Shown here: piece by piece, positions 21,414 to 31,180 of the stretch
Layout of the letters: each line of letters opens with the position of its first letter
Position numbering within the stretch: the first letter of the stretch is position 1
Source: an uncultured Pelagibacteraceae bacterium
GTDB taxonomy: Bacteria > Pseudomonadota > Alphaproteobacteria > Pelagibacterales > Pelagibacteraceae
NCBI GenBank assembly: GCA_902600635.1
Contig: CACKKE010000003.1
Span: forward strand, 1 to 46,601
Reading direction: 5' to 3'
DNA length: 46,601 bases
Position numbers and translations under genes: made by a program
The notes under the pieces: model-generated
What the model was told of the DNA's origin: nothing
The model's input: the letters and a program-made list of their open reading frames with translations, nothing else
Database searches by the model: none

Positions 21414-22060
21414 TGGATAACTTAATTTTAAATTCTTATTCTAAAATTTCCAATTTAAATGTTTCACGTGAAACTTGTAATGAGCTTGAGAGCTTAATTA
21501 CGATGATACAGGAAAAAAATCAGAAAATTAATATTATCAGTAAAAGAATGTATGAAAAAGAGGAAATAAGAGAGCGCCACATAATTGATTCTGCACAAAT
21601 TATTGATTTTGTTGATTTAAATTGCAATACAACCTCAGATTTAGGTACAGGGGGTGGAATGCCCGGATTAATAGTGGCCATAGTAATGAAAAAAATTAAA
21701 AACGATCTGAAAGTAAATCTTTATGAAAAAAGCTACCACAAATGTGCTTTCCTAAGAGAAGTTTCAAAAAAATTAAATTTAAATACAGAAATAATTCAGA
21801 AAGATATTTTTTCACTTAAAAATATTGAAACAGGAACAATTATGTCCAGGGCGTTTAAGCCAATGCCTGTGATTTTAAACTTGGTTAATGAAAATTTTAA
21901 AAAATATAAAAATATTATTTTTTTTATGGGAAGTAGTGGAAGAAAAATTCTTAATGAAACACTTCAAGAGTGGGACCTAGATTATGTAGAAAAAAAAAGT
22001 TTAACAAGCAACGACTCGTTTATATTAAATATTAAAAAAATTAAAAAAAAGATTTCATGA
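21413..22060 (+). CDS. rsmG: 16S rRNA (guanine-N7) methyltransferase RsmG
   Basis: SDLGTGGGMPGLIVAI; follows mnmG; N-terminus contains NVSRETC encoded by parS. Confidence 0.95.
   Translation: MDNLILNSYSKISNLNVSRETCNELESLITMIQEKNQKINIISKRMYEKEEIRERHIIDSAQIIDFVDLNCNTTSDLGTGGGMPGLIVAIVMKKIKNDLKVNLYEKSYHKCAFLREVSKKLNLNTEIIQKDIFSLKNIETGTIMSRAFKPMPVILNLVNENFKKYKNIIFFMGSSGRKILNETLQEWDLDYVEKKSLTSNDSFILNIKKIKKKIS
21460..21475. promoter_or_regulatory. parS: parS centromere-like site TGTTTCACGTGAAACT
   Basis: Perfect 14-bp palindromic core GTTTCACGTGAAAC (21461-21474), 15/16 to TGTTTCACGTGAAACA; within rsmG just upstream of parAB. Confidence 0.93.
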
Positions 22061-22851
22061 AAATAATTTCAATTATAAATCAAAAGGGCGGGGTTGGAAA
22101 AACAACAACTGTTATCAATTTAGCATCAGCATTATCTCAACTCGATAAAAAAATTTTAGTAATTGATCTAGACCCTCAAGGGAATGCTACCACAGGATTA
22201 GGATTGTCCAACACCTCTCAATCCGATCAGACCATTTACGGGATTCTCAATGGCACAATGTCGATTTCAAACGTAATTAAAAAAACAGAATTTCAAAATC
22301 TTGATTTAATATCATCAAATGTAGATCTGTCAGGATTAGAGGTTGAGACGGCTGGTGATAGTGATAGAGCCTTTATACTTAAGACTAAATTAACCGCGTA
22401 TTTAAACGATTCTAGAGGATTATATGATTATATTCTCATAGATTGTCCTCCTTCTTTGAGTCTTCTAACAGTTATGGCTTTGGTATCATCTAACTCACTG
22501 CTTGTACCATTACAAACAGAATTTTTTGCTTTAGAAGGACTTACACAACTTATGAAGACTATTGAGAGAATTAAAACTAACTTGAATCCTGAATTGGAGA
22601 TTCAAGGCATACTTTTAACAATGTATGATCGAAGAAATAAACTTTCATCACAGGTTGAACAAGAAGCGAGAGATTATTTCAAAGATAAAGTTTACCAAAC
22701 GGTAATACCTAGAAATGTAAGATTATCAGAAGCACCATCTCATGGTATTCCAGTATTGATTTATGACAAGAATTGTCCAGGCAGTAAGTCTTATTATAGT
22801 TTTACAGATGAGTTCATGGCACAAGAAAATAAAGTTGGGAGCGCAGCGTAA
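22057..22851 (+). CDS. parA: Chromosome partitioning ATPase ParA/Soj
   Basis: NQKGGVGKTTTVINLA deviant Walker A, DLDPQGNATTGLG. Confidence 0.98.
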   Translation: MKIISIINQKGGVGKTTTVINLASALSQLDKKILVIDLDPQGNATTGLGLSNTSQSDQTIYGILNGTMSISNVIKKTEFQNLDLISSNVDLSGLEVETAGDSDRAFILKTKLTAYLNDSRGLYDYILIDCPPSLSLLTVMALVSSNSLLVPLQTEFFALEGLTQLMKTIERIKTNLNPELEIQGILLTMYDRRNKLSSQVEQEARDYFKDKVYQTVIPRNVRLSEAPSHGIPVLIYDKNCPGSKSYYSFTDEFMAQENKVGSAA

Positions 22852-23693
22852 TGAACAAGATAAAAAAAGGGCTAGGTAGAGGATTATCTTCCCTAATCGG
22901 TGAAACTAAGGTTGAGAATAAAACAAATAACTTAAGTTTAGCTGACATAGTCCCTAACAAATATCAACCAAGAAAAAATTTTGATGAAGAAAATTTGAAT
23001 GATTTGGTCAACTCAATAAAAGAACGCGGTGTTATCCAGCCAATTATTGTTAGAAAAATTAATACGGATAATTCTAAATACGAAATTATAGCTGGAGAAA
23101 GAAGGTGGTTAGCAGCTCAAAAAGCTGGTCTACATGATATTCCAGTAGTTGTAACAGATGCTGATGATCTTAAATCTTTAGAATTTGCTATTGTTGAAAA
23201 TGTTCAGAGACATGATCTAAATCCCTTGGAGGAAGCACAAGGTTATAAAAGATTGATAGATGAATTTGCATATGATCAAGATAAAGTATCAAAATTCATA
23301 GGTAAGAGCAGAAGCTATATTTCTAACTCATTAAGATTACTTAATTTGCCCAAAGAAGTTCTTGATTTTGTTGAACAAAAAAAAATTACAGCTGGTCATG
23401 CAAAGATATTAGTAGGGTTAGATAATGCTACTTTTCTAGCAAATAAATTTATCGAAAAAAAATTATCTGTTAGACAAGCTGAAAATTTGGTTAAAATATT
23501 CAGAAAAACTAAAAGAAATACCTCTAGTAGAGTAGACTCAAATATTAGAGATTTAGAAAACTCTATATCTGAAAAAATTGGACTTAGTGTCTCTATTAAA
23601 AATAATAAAAATAATAAAGGTACAATATCATTTTATTACAAAGAGCTTGATCAATTAAACAAGATTATTGATATAATTAAATCTGGATATTAG
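22851..23693 (+). CDS. parB: Chromosome partitioning protein ParB
   Basis: KKGLGRGLSSLIG, PNKYQPRKNF, GERRWLAAQKAG, helix-turn-helix KFIGKSRSYISNSLRLL. Confidence 0.98.
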   Translation: MNKIKKGLGRGLSSLIGETKVENKTNNLSLADIVPNKYQPRKNFDEENLNDLVNSIKERGVIQPIIVRKINTDNSKYEIIAGERRWLAAQKAGLHDIPVVVTDADDLKSLEFAIVENVQRHDLNPLEEAQGYKRLIDEFAYDQDKVSKFIGKSRSYISNSLRLLNLPKEVLDFVEQKKITAGHAKILVGLDNATFLANKFIEKKLSVRQAENLVKIFRKTKRNTSSRVDSNIRDLENSISEKIGLSVSIKNNKNNKGTISFYYKELDQLNKIIDIIKSGY

Positions 23694-24675
23694 TATTTTC
23701 AACTTTATCTAAAATCATATTGTTTATGATTTGATTAGAAATTTGAGGATTTTTTTTAATTAAACTCTCAGTATTGTTTAGATCTATAATAAAACTCTCA
23801 ATATCATTCAATTCCCATATTTTGATCTGTTGCTTAATTATGCTCTTATCCTTCCAGAATATTGGTGGCTTAAATGAGTTAATTACTTGATCAATATTAT
23901 TATTTTCTTTCAAATTTAATCTTAACTTTCTGAGTCTTTTTAACTTAATTAAAAAAGTTCTTAAAATTAAAATATTATCCTCGCTAGAAGGGATATTTTC
24001 ATTAAGAATATTGAGAGTTTTTCTTTTATTTTTACTCAGACAATTATCAACTAACTCTCCAGCACTGTAATTTTCGCTCAGATTTGTTAATTTTAAAATA
24101 TCTTCTAATTTTAATTTTTTATTGTTTTGACTTAGGTTTATAATTTTTTGTAATTCATTTTTTAAACTAATTCTATCTCCTTGTGACCTTTCAATGATTA
24201 AATTTATGTTTTCAGAAGATAAATTAATCTTATTTTTAAACAAAATTTTATTAGCGATAGATAAGAGAGTTTGTGGAGTATCTTCGTAAAAAGGAACAAT
24301 TAACACAGTCTTTTCTTTTTCAAAATAATTCCTAAGTTTTGATTTTTTTTCTAATTTTTTTGCGATCAAAATTATAACAACGTCATTTATATTTGATTCA
24401 ATTATTTCCTCTATTAAGCCTAATATTTTGTCAGAGACATCAGATATTAAAATTAACTTCTCATTTTCAAAAAAGGACTTGGAATAAATATTTTCTAAAA
24501 ATATTTGTTTATTTTCAATTATCTCTTTTTCGTTATATTTATATGTGTTTTCTTTAGTAAAATTTTTAAAATAAGCTAGAATAGCATCCTGTTTTTGACC
24601 CTCATTCTCACCATAAAATAAAAAATAATTAGTTTTATTTTTAAACTTTTCTATTTCATAATATTTAGAGATCAT
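23677..24675 (-). CDS. holA: DNA polymerase III delta subunit
   Basis: YFLFYGENEGQKQDAILAYF, AKKLEKKSKLRNYFEKEKTVLIVPFYED; position next to lptE-leuS. Confidence 0.9.
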   Translation of the reverse strand: MISKYYEIEKFKNKTNYFLFYGENEGQKQDAILAYFKNFTKENTYKYNEKEIIENKQIFLENIYSKSFFENEKLILISDVSDKILGLIEEIIESNINDVVIILIAKKLEKKSKLRNYFEKEKTVLIVPFYEDTPQTLLSIANKILFKNKINLSSENINLIIERSQGDRISLKNELQKIINLSQNNKKLKLEDILKLTNLSENYSAGELVDNCLSKNKRKTLNILNENIPSSEDNILILRTFLIKLKRLRKLRLNLKENNNIDQVINSFKPPIFWKDKSIIKQQIKIWELNDIESFIIDLNNTESLIKKNPQISNQIINNMILDKVENTNIQI

Positions 24676-25132
24676 TTTCTAAATTTCTTAAATATATATT
24701 AATATCTTGCAGAATTTGAGAAATCATATTTTTCTCAAGATTTGATCTATATTGGTCGAGTTCGAATTTGTTATTTTTAGAATTAAAAGACATGTCTTTG
24801 ATGAATTTTTTTGTGAAGTTTTTATTATTGGAATTGTTATTTAAACTTATATCAACTTCTAAAGTTAATTTATAACTAGCAGCATTACCTTTTTTATCTT
24901 TCGTAACAACGTCCTCTTTCTTAGTTGAATTTATGGATAAGTCAAAAATGTTATTGCTGTCAATATTTCTATATTTACCTAAATTTTTTAATATTTCTCT
25001 GTTGATATCTTTATCTCCTGAGGAATTTATGGTGTCGAGTTTGATGTTTAATTTTTGATCTGTTTGATAGATTGGTGTGTAACCACAACTCAAAACAAAC
25101 AGAAAGATAAAAAGATATTTCAAATTCCTCAT
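24665..25132 (-). CDS. lptE: LPS-assembly lipoprotein LptE-like
   Basis: Lipobox FVLSCGYTPIYQ; between holA and leuS. Confidence 0.8.
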   Translation of the reverse strand: MRNLKYLFIFLFVLSCGYTPIYQTDQKLNIKLDTINSSGDKDINREILKNLGKYRNIDSNNIFDLSINSTKKEDVVTKDKKGNAASYKLTLEVDISLNNNSNNKNFTKKFIKDMSFNSKNNKFELDQYRSNLEKNMISQILQDINIYLRNLENDL

Positions 25133-25133
25133 A

Positions 25134-27674
25134 TTAATTGATAATAAAATTTATTAATTTTTTTTCTATATATATTGTTTTTATAATTTCTTTATTATCA
25201 AGATATTTCTTAATTTGTTCGTCTTTTTTAATATTTTCAATTAATGTTTTTTCATCAATTGATTTGCTGATTGAAAAAACCTTTCTTTTTTTTCCATTAA
25301 TTTGAGTTACTATATTAAATATTTCCTGTTCAAGATATTTTTTATCAATCGTTGGCCATTCGATGTCTTTTGTTGACATCTTTAGTTTCTCAAGACATTC
25401 ATTTGAAAAATGTGGAACTATTGGGTTAATCGCTTTTAAAATATTTATATAATTTTTATGAAAATTGCTTCCCCAATCATCTTTATTTGTGTGTTGATTG
25501 AAAAAGGAGTGAACTTTATGAACTGATGCAATTGTTACATTAAAACCAAATCTGTCTAAGTCATCGCCTAGTTTTTTAATAATTTGGTTTGTAAATTTTT
25601 CTAATTCATTATCAAAATTTATGAATTTTGTTTTGTTATTAATAATTTTTTCGTTCAACAACCATAATTTTTGAAGAAATTTATGAGATGCACTTATACC
25701 TGTATCAGACCATTGTATATCTTTTTCTGGTGGACTATCAGATAAAATGAATAATCTTACAGCATCCGCTCCATACATCTTAATAATTTTTTCAGGATCA
25801 ATAGTATTTTTTTTTGATTTTGACATGGACTCTGATGGACCAACTATAACTTTTTCAGTTGGGTTATTATTTAGGAAATAGGTTTCACCATCTTTGCTAA
25901 AAACATCATCTGGATAAATCCAATTATTATCTTTATCTTTATAAGTTTCGTGACAAACCATACCTTGGGTGAATAAACCTTCAAACGGTTCTTCTAAAGT
26001 CATACCTTTATTATCTAAACTTATAGCTCTCATAAAAAAACGTGAGTAAAGAAGATGTAATATTGCGTGTTCAACACCACCAATATATTGATCAACAGGC
26101 ATCCAGTAATCTAATTCGTTTCTATCAAATGGTTCTTTAATATTTTGTGCAGAGCAAAATCTTAAATAATACCAAGAGGAGTCTACAAAAGTATCCAAAG
26201 TATCTGTTTCACGTATACATTTTTTTCCATTTATTTCCACTTCCTTCCACTTTTCCTGGCTATCAAGTGGATTGCCGTTAGTATTAAGATCTATCTCCTC
26301 TGGAAGTGTAACTGGTAAGAGTTCCTCTGGAACTTTAACTACATTATTATTTTCATCGTATGCTATCGGAATTGGACATCCCCAATACCTTTGTCTTGAT
26401 ATTCCCCAATCTTTTAATCTAAAATTAGTTTTTCTTTTACCTAATTTTTTCATTTCAAGAATTTTTATTGCTTCATTTATAGATTCATCTGGAACTTTTA
26501 AATTATTTAAAAATTTAGAGTTTATGATTACACCAGCACCAGAATAAGCCTCATTCCCAACTTTATAAGAGTCATCTTTATCAATTGGTCTAACAACAGT
26601 TTTTATTTCAAGATCATATTTTTTTGCAAAATCAAAGTCTCGCTGGTCGTGAGCTGGACAGCCAAATACCGCACCAAAACCATAGTCCATTAAAACAAAA
26701 TTGGCAAAAAAAACTGGAACTTTTGAGCCCTCATCAAAAGGATTGATAGCAGTGAGCTCAGTTTTAAAACCTATTTTTGTTGCTTGTGCAATAGACTCTT
26801 CAGTAGTTCCTGTTTTTGAGCATTCTTTTTTGAACTTCTGAAATTCCTCATTTTTCTCATAATATTTTGAAAGGGGATGATCCACAGATAGAGCCAAAAA
26901 AGAAAATCCAAAAAGAGTATCTGGTCTTGTTGTGTAGCATTTTATTGACTTTATGTTTACTGAACCTTCAATTTTAAAGTCAACTTCACACCCGTATGAT
27001 TTACCAATCCAATTTTTTTGCATTGTTTTAACTTTGTCTGGCCAATTATTTAAAGTTTCTAAACCATTTAATAGTTCCTCGGAAAAATGAGAAATCTTAA
27101 AAAACCATTGATTTAATTTTTTTCTTTCAACTATCGCGCCGGATCTCCAGCCTTTTCCATCTATAACTTGTTCATTAGCAAGCACGGTTTTATCAATCGG
27201 ATCCCAGTTAACATAACTTTCCTTTCTATAAACTAAACCTTTATCATAAAGATCTAAAAATATTTTTTGTTGATGTTTGAAATATTCTGGTGAACATGTT
27301 GAAATTTCCCTATCCCAATCAATAGATAGACCCAACATTTTCAATTGAGATTTCATAACTCCAATGTTGGTTTCTGTCCAAGTTTTAGGGTTTAAGTTAT
27401 TCTGTTTAGCAGCATTTTCTGCAGGCATTCCAAAAGAGTCCCATCCCATAGGGTGTAGAACATTGAAACCTTTTAAAGTTTTGTATCTAGAAAGCACATC
27501 CCCAATAGTATAATTTCTGACATGACCCATATGGATTTTTCCCGATGGATAAGGAAACATTTCTAAACAATAAAATTTTTTCTTATCTTTTTTTATTTCT
27601 GATTTAAAACTTTTATTTTCATGCCAGTGCTTCTGCCACTTTTCTTCCACTAACTTGAAATTATATCTTTCCAC
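25134..27674 (-). CDS. leuS: Leucyl-tRNA synthetase
   Basis: [44 protein letters not shown]. Confidence 0.99.
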   Translation of the reverse strand: MERYNFKLVEEKWQKHWHENKSFKSEIKKDKKKFYCLEMFPYPSGKIHMGHVRNYTIGDVLSRYKTLKGFNVLHPMGWDSFGMPAENAAKQNNLNPKTWTETNIGVMKSQLKMLGLSIDWDREISTCSPEYFKHQQKIFLDLYDKGLVYRKESYVNWDPIDKTVLANEQVIDGKGWRSGAIVERKKLNQWFFKISHFSEELLNGLETLNNWPDKVKTMQKNWIGKSYGCEVDFKIEGSVNIKSIKCYTTRPDTLFGFSFLALSVDHPLSKYYEKNEEFQKFKKECSKTGTTEESIAQATKIGFKTELTAINPFDEGSKVPVFFANFVLMDYGFGAVFGCPAHDQRDFDFAKKYDLEIKTVVRPIDKDDSYKVGNEAYSGAGVIINSKFLNNLKVPDESINEAIKILEMKKLGKRKTNFRLKDWGISRQRYWGCPIPIAYDENNNVVKVPEELLPVTLPEEIDLNTNGNPLDSQEKWKEVEINGKKCIRETDTLDTFVDSSWYYLRFCSAQNIKEPFDRNELDYWMPVDQYIGGVEHAILHLLYSRFFMRAISLDNKGMTLEEPFEGLFTQGMVCHETYKDKDNNWIYPDDVFSKDGETYFLNNNPTEKVIVGPSESMSKSKKNTIDPEKIIKMYGADAVRLFILSDSPPEKDIQWSDTGISASHKFLQKLWLLNEKIINNKTKFINFDNELEKFTNQIIKKLGDDLDRFGFNVTIASVHKVHSFFNQHTNKDDWGSNFHKNYINILKAINPIVPHFSNECLEKLKMSTKDIEWPTIDKKYLEQEIFNIVTQINGKKRKVFSISKSIDEKTLIENIKKDEQIKKYLDNKEIIKTIYIEKKLINFIIN

Positions 27675-27689
27675 AATTGATAAGATTAT

Positions 27690-28295
27690 TTAATCAGTCT
27701 TTTTTTTATTATCATTTCTGCTACCACCATGCTCCATTTCACCCATTACATATGGATTATCTTTTCTACGTTTAGCAAGCATTTCTTTTTGATATTTTGT
27801 AGCTCTTTTTAGAATATTAAAATTTAGGTCTCCTACAATATCGCTATTGTTTTTGCTGATAGAGCAATTGGTAAGATTTTCAGAGCATTTTTTAAGAAAC
27901 ACATTAATGTCAAGAGCATCAGATCTAATCTCATTCGTTAAAAACCTCACAGAAATTTTAACTGCCTCATTAGGTGAATTATTTTCACTATACCAATCAG
28001 TTACAACGATACCCCCGCTATAATTAGCTGAAACTAATGGCATAAAGTCTAAGGTGTCAAGCGTAGCTCGCCACAAAGGATTTGAACTTGCAAATTCGTA
28101 GGTTGTACCACCTTTCTTGAAATCATCCATAATTCTAAAACCTTTCCCCTCCTCAATATTTTTCTTTACTCTCTCTCTTGGATCTGGCGGAAAATCTTTT
28201 GCACTTACTTTTTTTGGTTTTAGTGCTTGGCAAGCTGTTTGAGATAACAGCACTAACAAGCAGAAAAATATTAATACACGTCTTGTGGTAATCAT
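27690..28295 (-). CDS. DUF3576-like lipoprotein
   Basis: Lipobox-like LLSQTACQ; adjacent to leuS; NPLWRATLDTLDFMPLVSANYSGGIVVTDWYS. Confidence 0.8.
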   Translation of the reverse strand: MITTRRVLIFFCLLVLLSQTACQALKPKKVSAKDFPPDPRERVKKNIEEGKGFRIMDDFKKGGTTYEFASSNPLWRATLDTLDFMPLVSANYSGGIVVTDWYSENNSPNEAVKISVRFLTNEIRSDALDINVFLKKCSENLTNCSISKNNSDIVGDLNFNILKRATKYQKEMLAKRRKDNPYVMGEMEHGGSRNDNKKKTD

Positions 28296-28496
28296 TTTTT
28301 AAAGTTTAAATTAGTTATTAACACAAAATACTATCTTTAATATTAGAATATATTTCATTTAAAAATGACGTTTTTAAGGGCTAAAAGTGATGTAAAAATA
28401 CAACACTCCGATAAATTATTGCTCAAATATGTAATAATTCCTAAGAAATTAGTAATTATTTGCTAATTGTTACCCTGTTTATAATTAATTATAAAA

Positions 28497-28502
28497 AAGG
28501 AG
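28497..28502 (+). promoter_or_regulatory. Strong Shine-Dalgarno (AAGGAG) for the porin gene
   Basis: AAGGAG 7 nt before ATG at 28510; possible -10 TATAAT at 28480-28485. Confidence 0.7.
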
Positions 28503-28509
28503 TAAATTT

Positions 28510-29436
28510 ATGAACAAACTAACAAAAGTAGGATTAACTGCTTTGGCTACATCGCTAGTTTCTACAGCTTCATTTGCTGGTGAAATGAGTGTAAGTGGTT
28601 CTGCATCTTTATCTTACACAGGTCTTAGCACCAACTCTGACGTAAATCCATGGGCTATGGGTGATAGCGTTAAGTTTAATGGTGGTGGAGACTTAGACAA
28701 TGGTATGACTGTATCAGTTTACTATGAGTTAGATGGTGGTACTTATGATGACTACAATCTAAAACTAGGTATGGGTGATATGGGTACATTATCATTCTCA
28801 GGTAACTCAAGCTCTGGAAGTGGTGTTGACAAGTTAAAAGACATCGTTCCAAATGCTTACACTCCAGTATATGAAGCAACAGATGCTACAGACAGTGGTT
28901 TAATTGATGCTTCAGGTAATAACCAAGCAGGTCAATGGGGTTACGATGTATCAGCAGGTGGATTTGATTTATCTGCTTCTTACAACCCAGAACCAGCAGC
29001 TGGTAAAACAGCTGAAACAGGTTATGCTGTAGTTTACGATGGCTTAATGGATGGTTTAACTTTAAGTGCTGGTTACTTTGATGATGGTGATGAAGCAGAA
29101 AACGATACTCTAGGTGTTAAATACACAATGGGTTCATTAACTGCTGCTTACCAAATGACAAAAGTAGACTATACAGCAACTGGTACAGCTGACGAAGACG
29201 CTACACATGTTGGTGTTTCTGTGGCTGTTAATGATCAGTTATCTGTATCAGCAGGTCAACAAACTATAGAGTTTGATGGTACTGCAGAAGACGAGAAAAA
29301 CTCAGGTATTATGGCATCATACACAATGGGATCAATCTCAATTGGTGGTGGTTTCAATAAACTTGAAAATAAAGGCGGATCTACTTCAGCAGCTGATGTT
29401 GAAGCATCTATCTTTAATATCTCGTTTGCATTCTAA
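28510..29436 (+). CDS. Outer-membrane porin (Gram-negative porin family), acidic beta-barrel
   Basis: Signal peptide ending ASFAGE, repeated amphipathic beta-strand patterns, terminal Phe (FNISFAF). Confidence 0.9.
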   Translation: MNKLTKVGLTALATSLVSTASFAGEMSVSGSASLSYTGLSTNSDVNPWAMGDSVKFNGGGDLDNGMTVSVYYELDGGTYDDYNLKLGMGDMGTLSFSGNSSSGSGVDKLKDIVPNAYTPVYEATDATDSGLIDASGNNQAGQWGYDVSAGGFDLSASYNPEPAAGKTAETGYAVVYDGLMDGLTLSAGYFDDGDEAENDTLGVKYTMGSLTAAYQMTKVDYTATGTADEDATHVGVSVAVNDQLSVSAGQQTIEFDGTAEDEKNSGIMASYTMGSISIGGGFNKLENKGGSTSAADVEASIFNISFAF

Positions 29437-29460
29437 TCATCTGATTAGTTAAAAATATTA

Positions 29461-29490
29461 AGGCCCCTAATTTTTAGGGGCCTTTTTTTT
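29461..29490 (+). terminator. Rho-independent terminator of the porin gene
   Basis: AGGCCCCTAA TTT TTAGGGGCCT followed by eight T (10-bp perfect stem). Confidence 0.95.
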
Positions 29491-30022
29491 GTTCAAAATA
29501 AGAAATACCCGCAAAACCAAAAGGTTTAATCATATTTAGCTTTTTTAAATTTTTATTGTTAATACCACCCAAAGAAATATCATTCATTTTTGTAGTCGCT
29601 CTTAGTTTTAGATATCTAAAAATATTTAATTGTTGATTTGTTTTTTTTTTAAATAAGGGAGATAAAAAAATCTCCTCAGTTTTTTGTAATTCTTTTATTT
29701 TTATTTCTTTAAGATTATGTGCTGATCCTAAAATTCTAAATTTTTTTTTTAAATTGGAAGTTTTTAGGTTTAAATTTTTGTTAGAGGACGATATATAAAC
29801 TCCATCTGCATTCAATTTTCTAGCTAATTTGATATCATTACTGATATAAAAACATCTTTGATTTTTTTTACAGAAATCACGTAATTCAGTTAATGTCTTT
29901 ATTGAGGTTTCTTTATCTTTATTTCTCCATATAAAAGATATATTTTTGTTTAAATTTATTAAGTGAGTGTAATTAAACTCATTTATAAAGTAGTATTTTT
30001 TTAAGTTATTTATATGCATCAT
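29474..30022 (-). CDS. Thiamine-phosphate synthase/TenI-like protein (divergent)
   Basis: ThiE/TenI-like pattern FYISNDIKLARKLNADGVYI, ILGSAHNLKEI, FLSPLFKKKTNQ, ISLGGINNKNLKKL. Confidence 0.7.
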   Translation of the reverse strand: MMHINNLKKYYFINEFNYTHLINLNKNISFIWRNKDKETSIKTLTELRDFCKKNQRCFYISNDIKLARKLNADGVYISSSNKNLNLKTSNLKKKFRILGSAHNLKEIKIKELQKTEEIFLSPLFKKKTNQQLNIFRYLKLRATTKMNDISLGGINNKNLKKLNMIKPFGFAGISYFEQKKGP

Positions 30023-30679
30023 ACTGAAAGCAATTTAATTGAAATAAATAATAAAATTAAGAGTAAAATTAATTCATTATCTTTAGATCAATATAATCCA
30101 AAAATAATTGCTGTATCAAAAACTTTTAAAGAACAAGATATTTTGCCTTTATTAGATTATGGCCATCTCGATTTTGGGGAAAATAAAGTTCAAGAGGCTT
30201 TATTAAAGTGGCCAAAACTTAGAGACAAATATAAGAACGTAAAATTACACATGATAGGAAAGTTGCAAACAAACAAAGTTAAGTTTGCAGTTGATATCTT
30301 CGATTACATTCACTCTTTGGATAATCTTAAGCTTGCCAATAAATTAGCAAGTGAAATTCATAAAAAAAATAAAAAAGTTAAGATGTTTATTCAGATTAAT
30401 TTAGGTGGTGAAAAACAAAAATCTGGAATAGAGCCTAATGATTTAGAAGTGTTTTATAAAAATTGTTTATCATTGAAATTAGATATTGTAGGAACCATGT
30501 GTATTCCACCAGACGAACAAGATCCAAAGTTATTCTTTAAAGAATTACTTAATTTGAACAAGAAAATTAAACTCCCTGAAATTAGTATGGGTATGACCAA
30601 TGATTATTTGGATGCTTTAGAGTATGGGTCAACTTATTTAAGAATTGGCACAGGTATATTTGGAAGAAGAATTAATTAA
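30014..30679 (+). CDS. YggS-family pyridoxal phosphate homeostasis protein
   Basis: IIAVSKTF, DFGENKVQEALLKW, LHMIGKLQTNKVKF, MGMTNDYLDALEYGSTYLRIGTGIFG. Confidence 0.95.
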   Translation: MHHTESNLIEINNKIKSKINSLSLDQYNPKIIAVSKTFKEQDILPLLDYGHLDFGENKVQEALLKWPKLRDKYKNVKLHMIGKLQTNKVKFAVDIFDYIHSLDNLKLANKLASEIHKKNKKVKMFIQINLGGEKQKSGIEPNDLEVFYKNCLSLKLDIVGTMCIPPDEQDPKLFFKELLNLNKKIKLPEISMGMTNDYLDALEYGSTYLRIGTGIFGRRIN

Positions 30680-31169
30680 TTTTAATTTTTGTCTTTTTAT
30701 TTATCAACTTAGCTAGAATTAAAAAATCTTTTTCAGACAATGCAACACATCCTTTTGTTGGTAAGTAATTTTTTGTTAAATGTAAAAAAATAGCACTTCC
30801 TTTTAACTTAATTGGATTTTTGTAATTATACTTTATCAAAATAAAAAAATCATATTTATGATCTTTACGGTATAATTTTTCGTGACTTATTTTAAGATTT
30901 TTTTTTATCTTTATTAATTTATTATAAGATTTGCTGTTTGGGTCATCGCACCACCCCATATTTTTTTTTATAGATATTGATTTAAGTTTTGAAAAAGGTT
31001 TTTGAACTCTATCTGATCTGTAATAAATATTCCCTAAATTGAATAACCCTTTTGGAGTTGTTAAATCACCTTCAACCTTTTTATTACAAACTCCTTTTTT
31101 TCCAATAGAACACTTGAATTTAAAATCATCAATTAAAAGTGTATCTTTATTTTTAACAATAATTATCAT
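30672..31169 (-). CDS. YkuD-type L,D-transpeptidase domain protein
   Basis: LTTPKGLFNLG and SAIFLHLTKNYLPTKGCVALSEKDF, an LDT active-site-like H...KGC motif. Confidence 0.87.
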   Translation of the reverse strand: MIIIVKNKDTLLIDDFKFKCSIGKKGVCNKKVEGDLTTPKGLFNLGNIYYRSDRVQKPFSKLKSISIKKNMGWCDDPNSKSYNKLIKIKKNLKISHEKLYRKDHKYDFFILIKYNYKNPIKLKGSAIFLHLTKNYLPTKGCVALSEKDFLILAKLINKKTKIKIN

Positions 31170-31180
31170 ATTTTAAATAA

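Noticed and set aside
28676-28879. 67-aa minus ORF opposite the porin, His/Leu-rich
   Set aside because: Composition is explained by reverse translation of the GGT/GAT-rich porin sequence.
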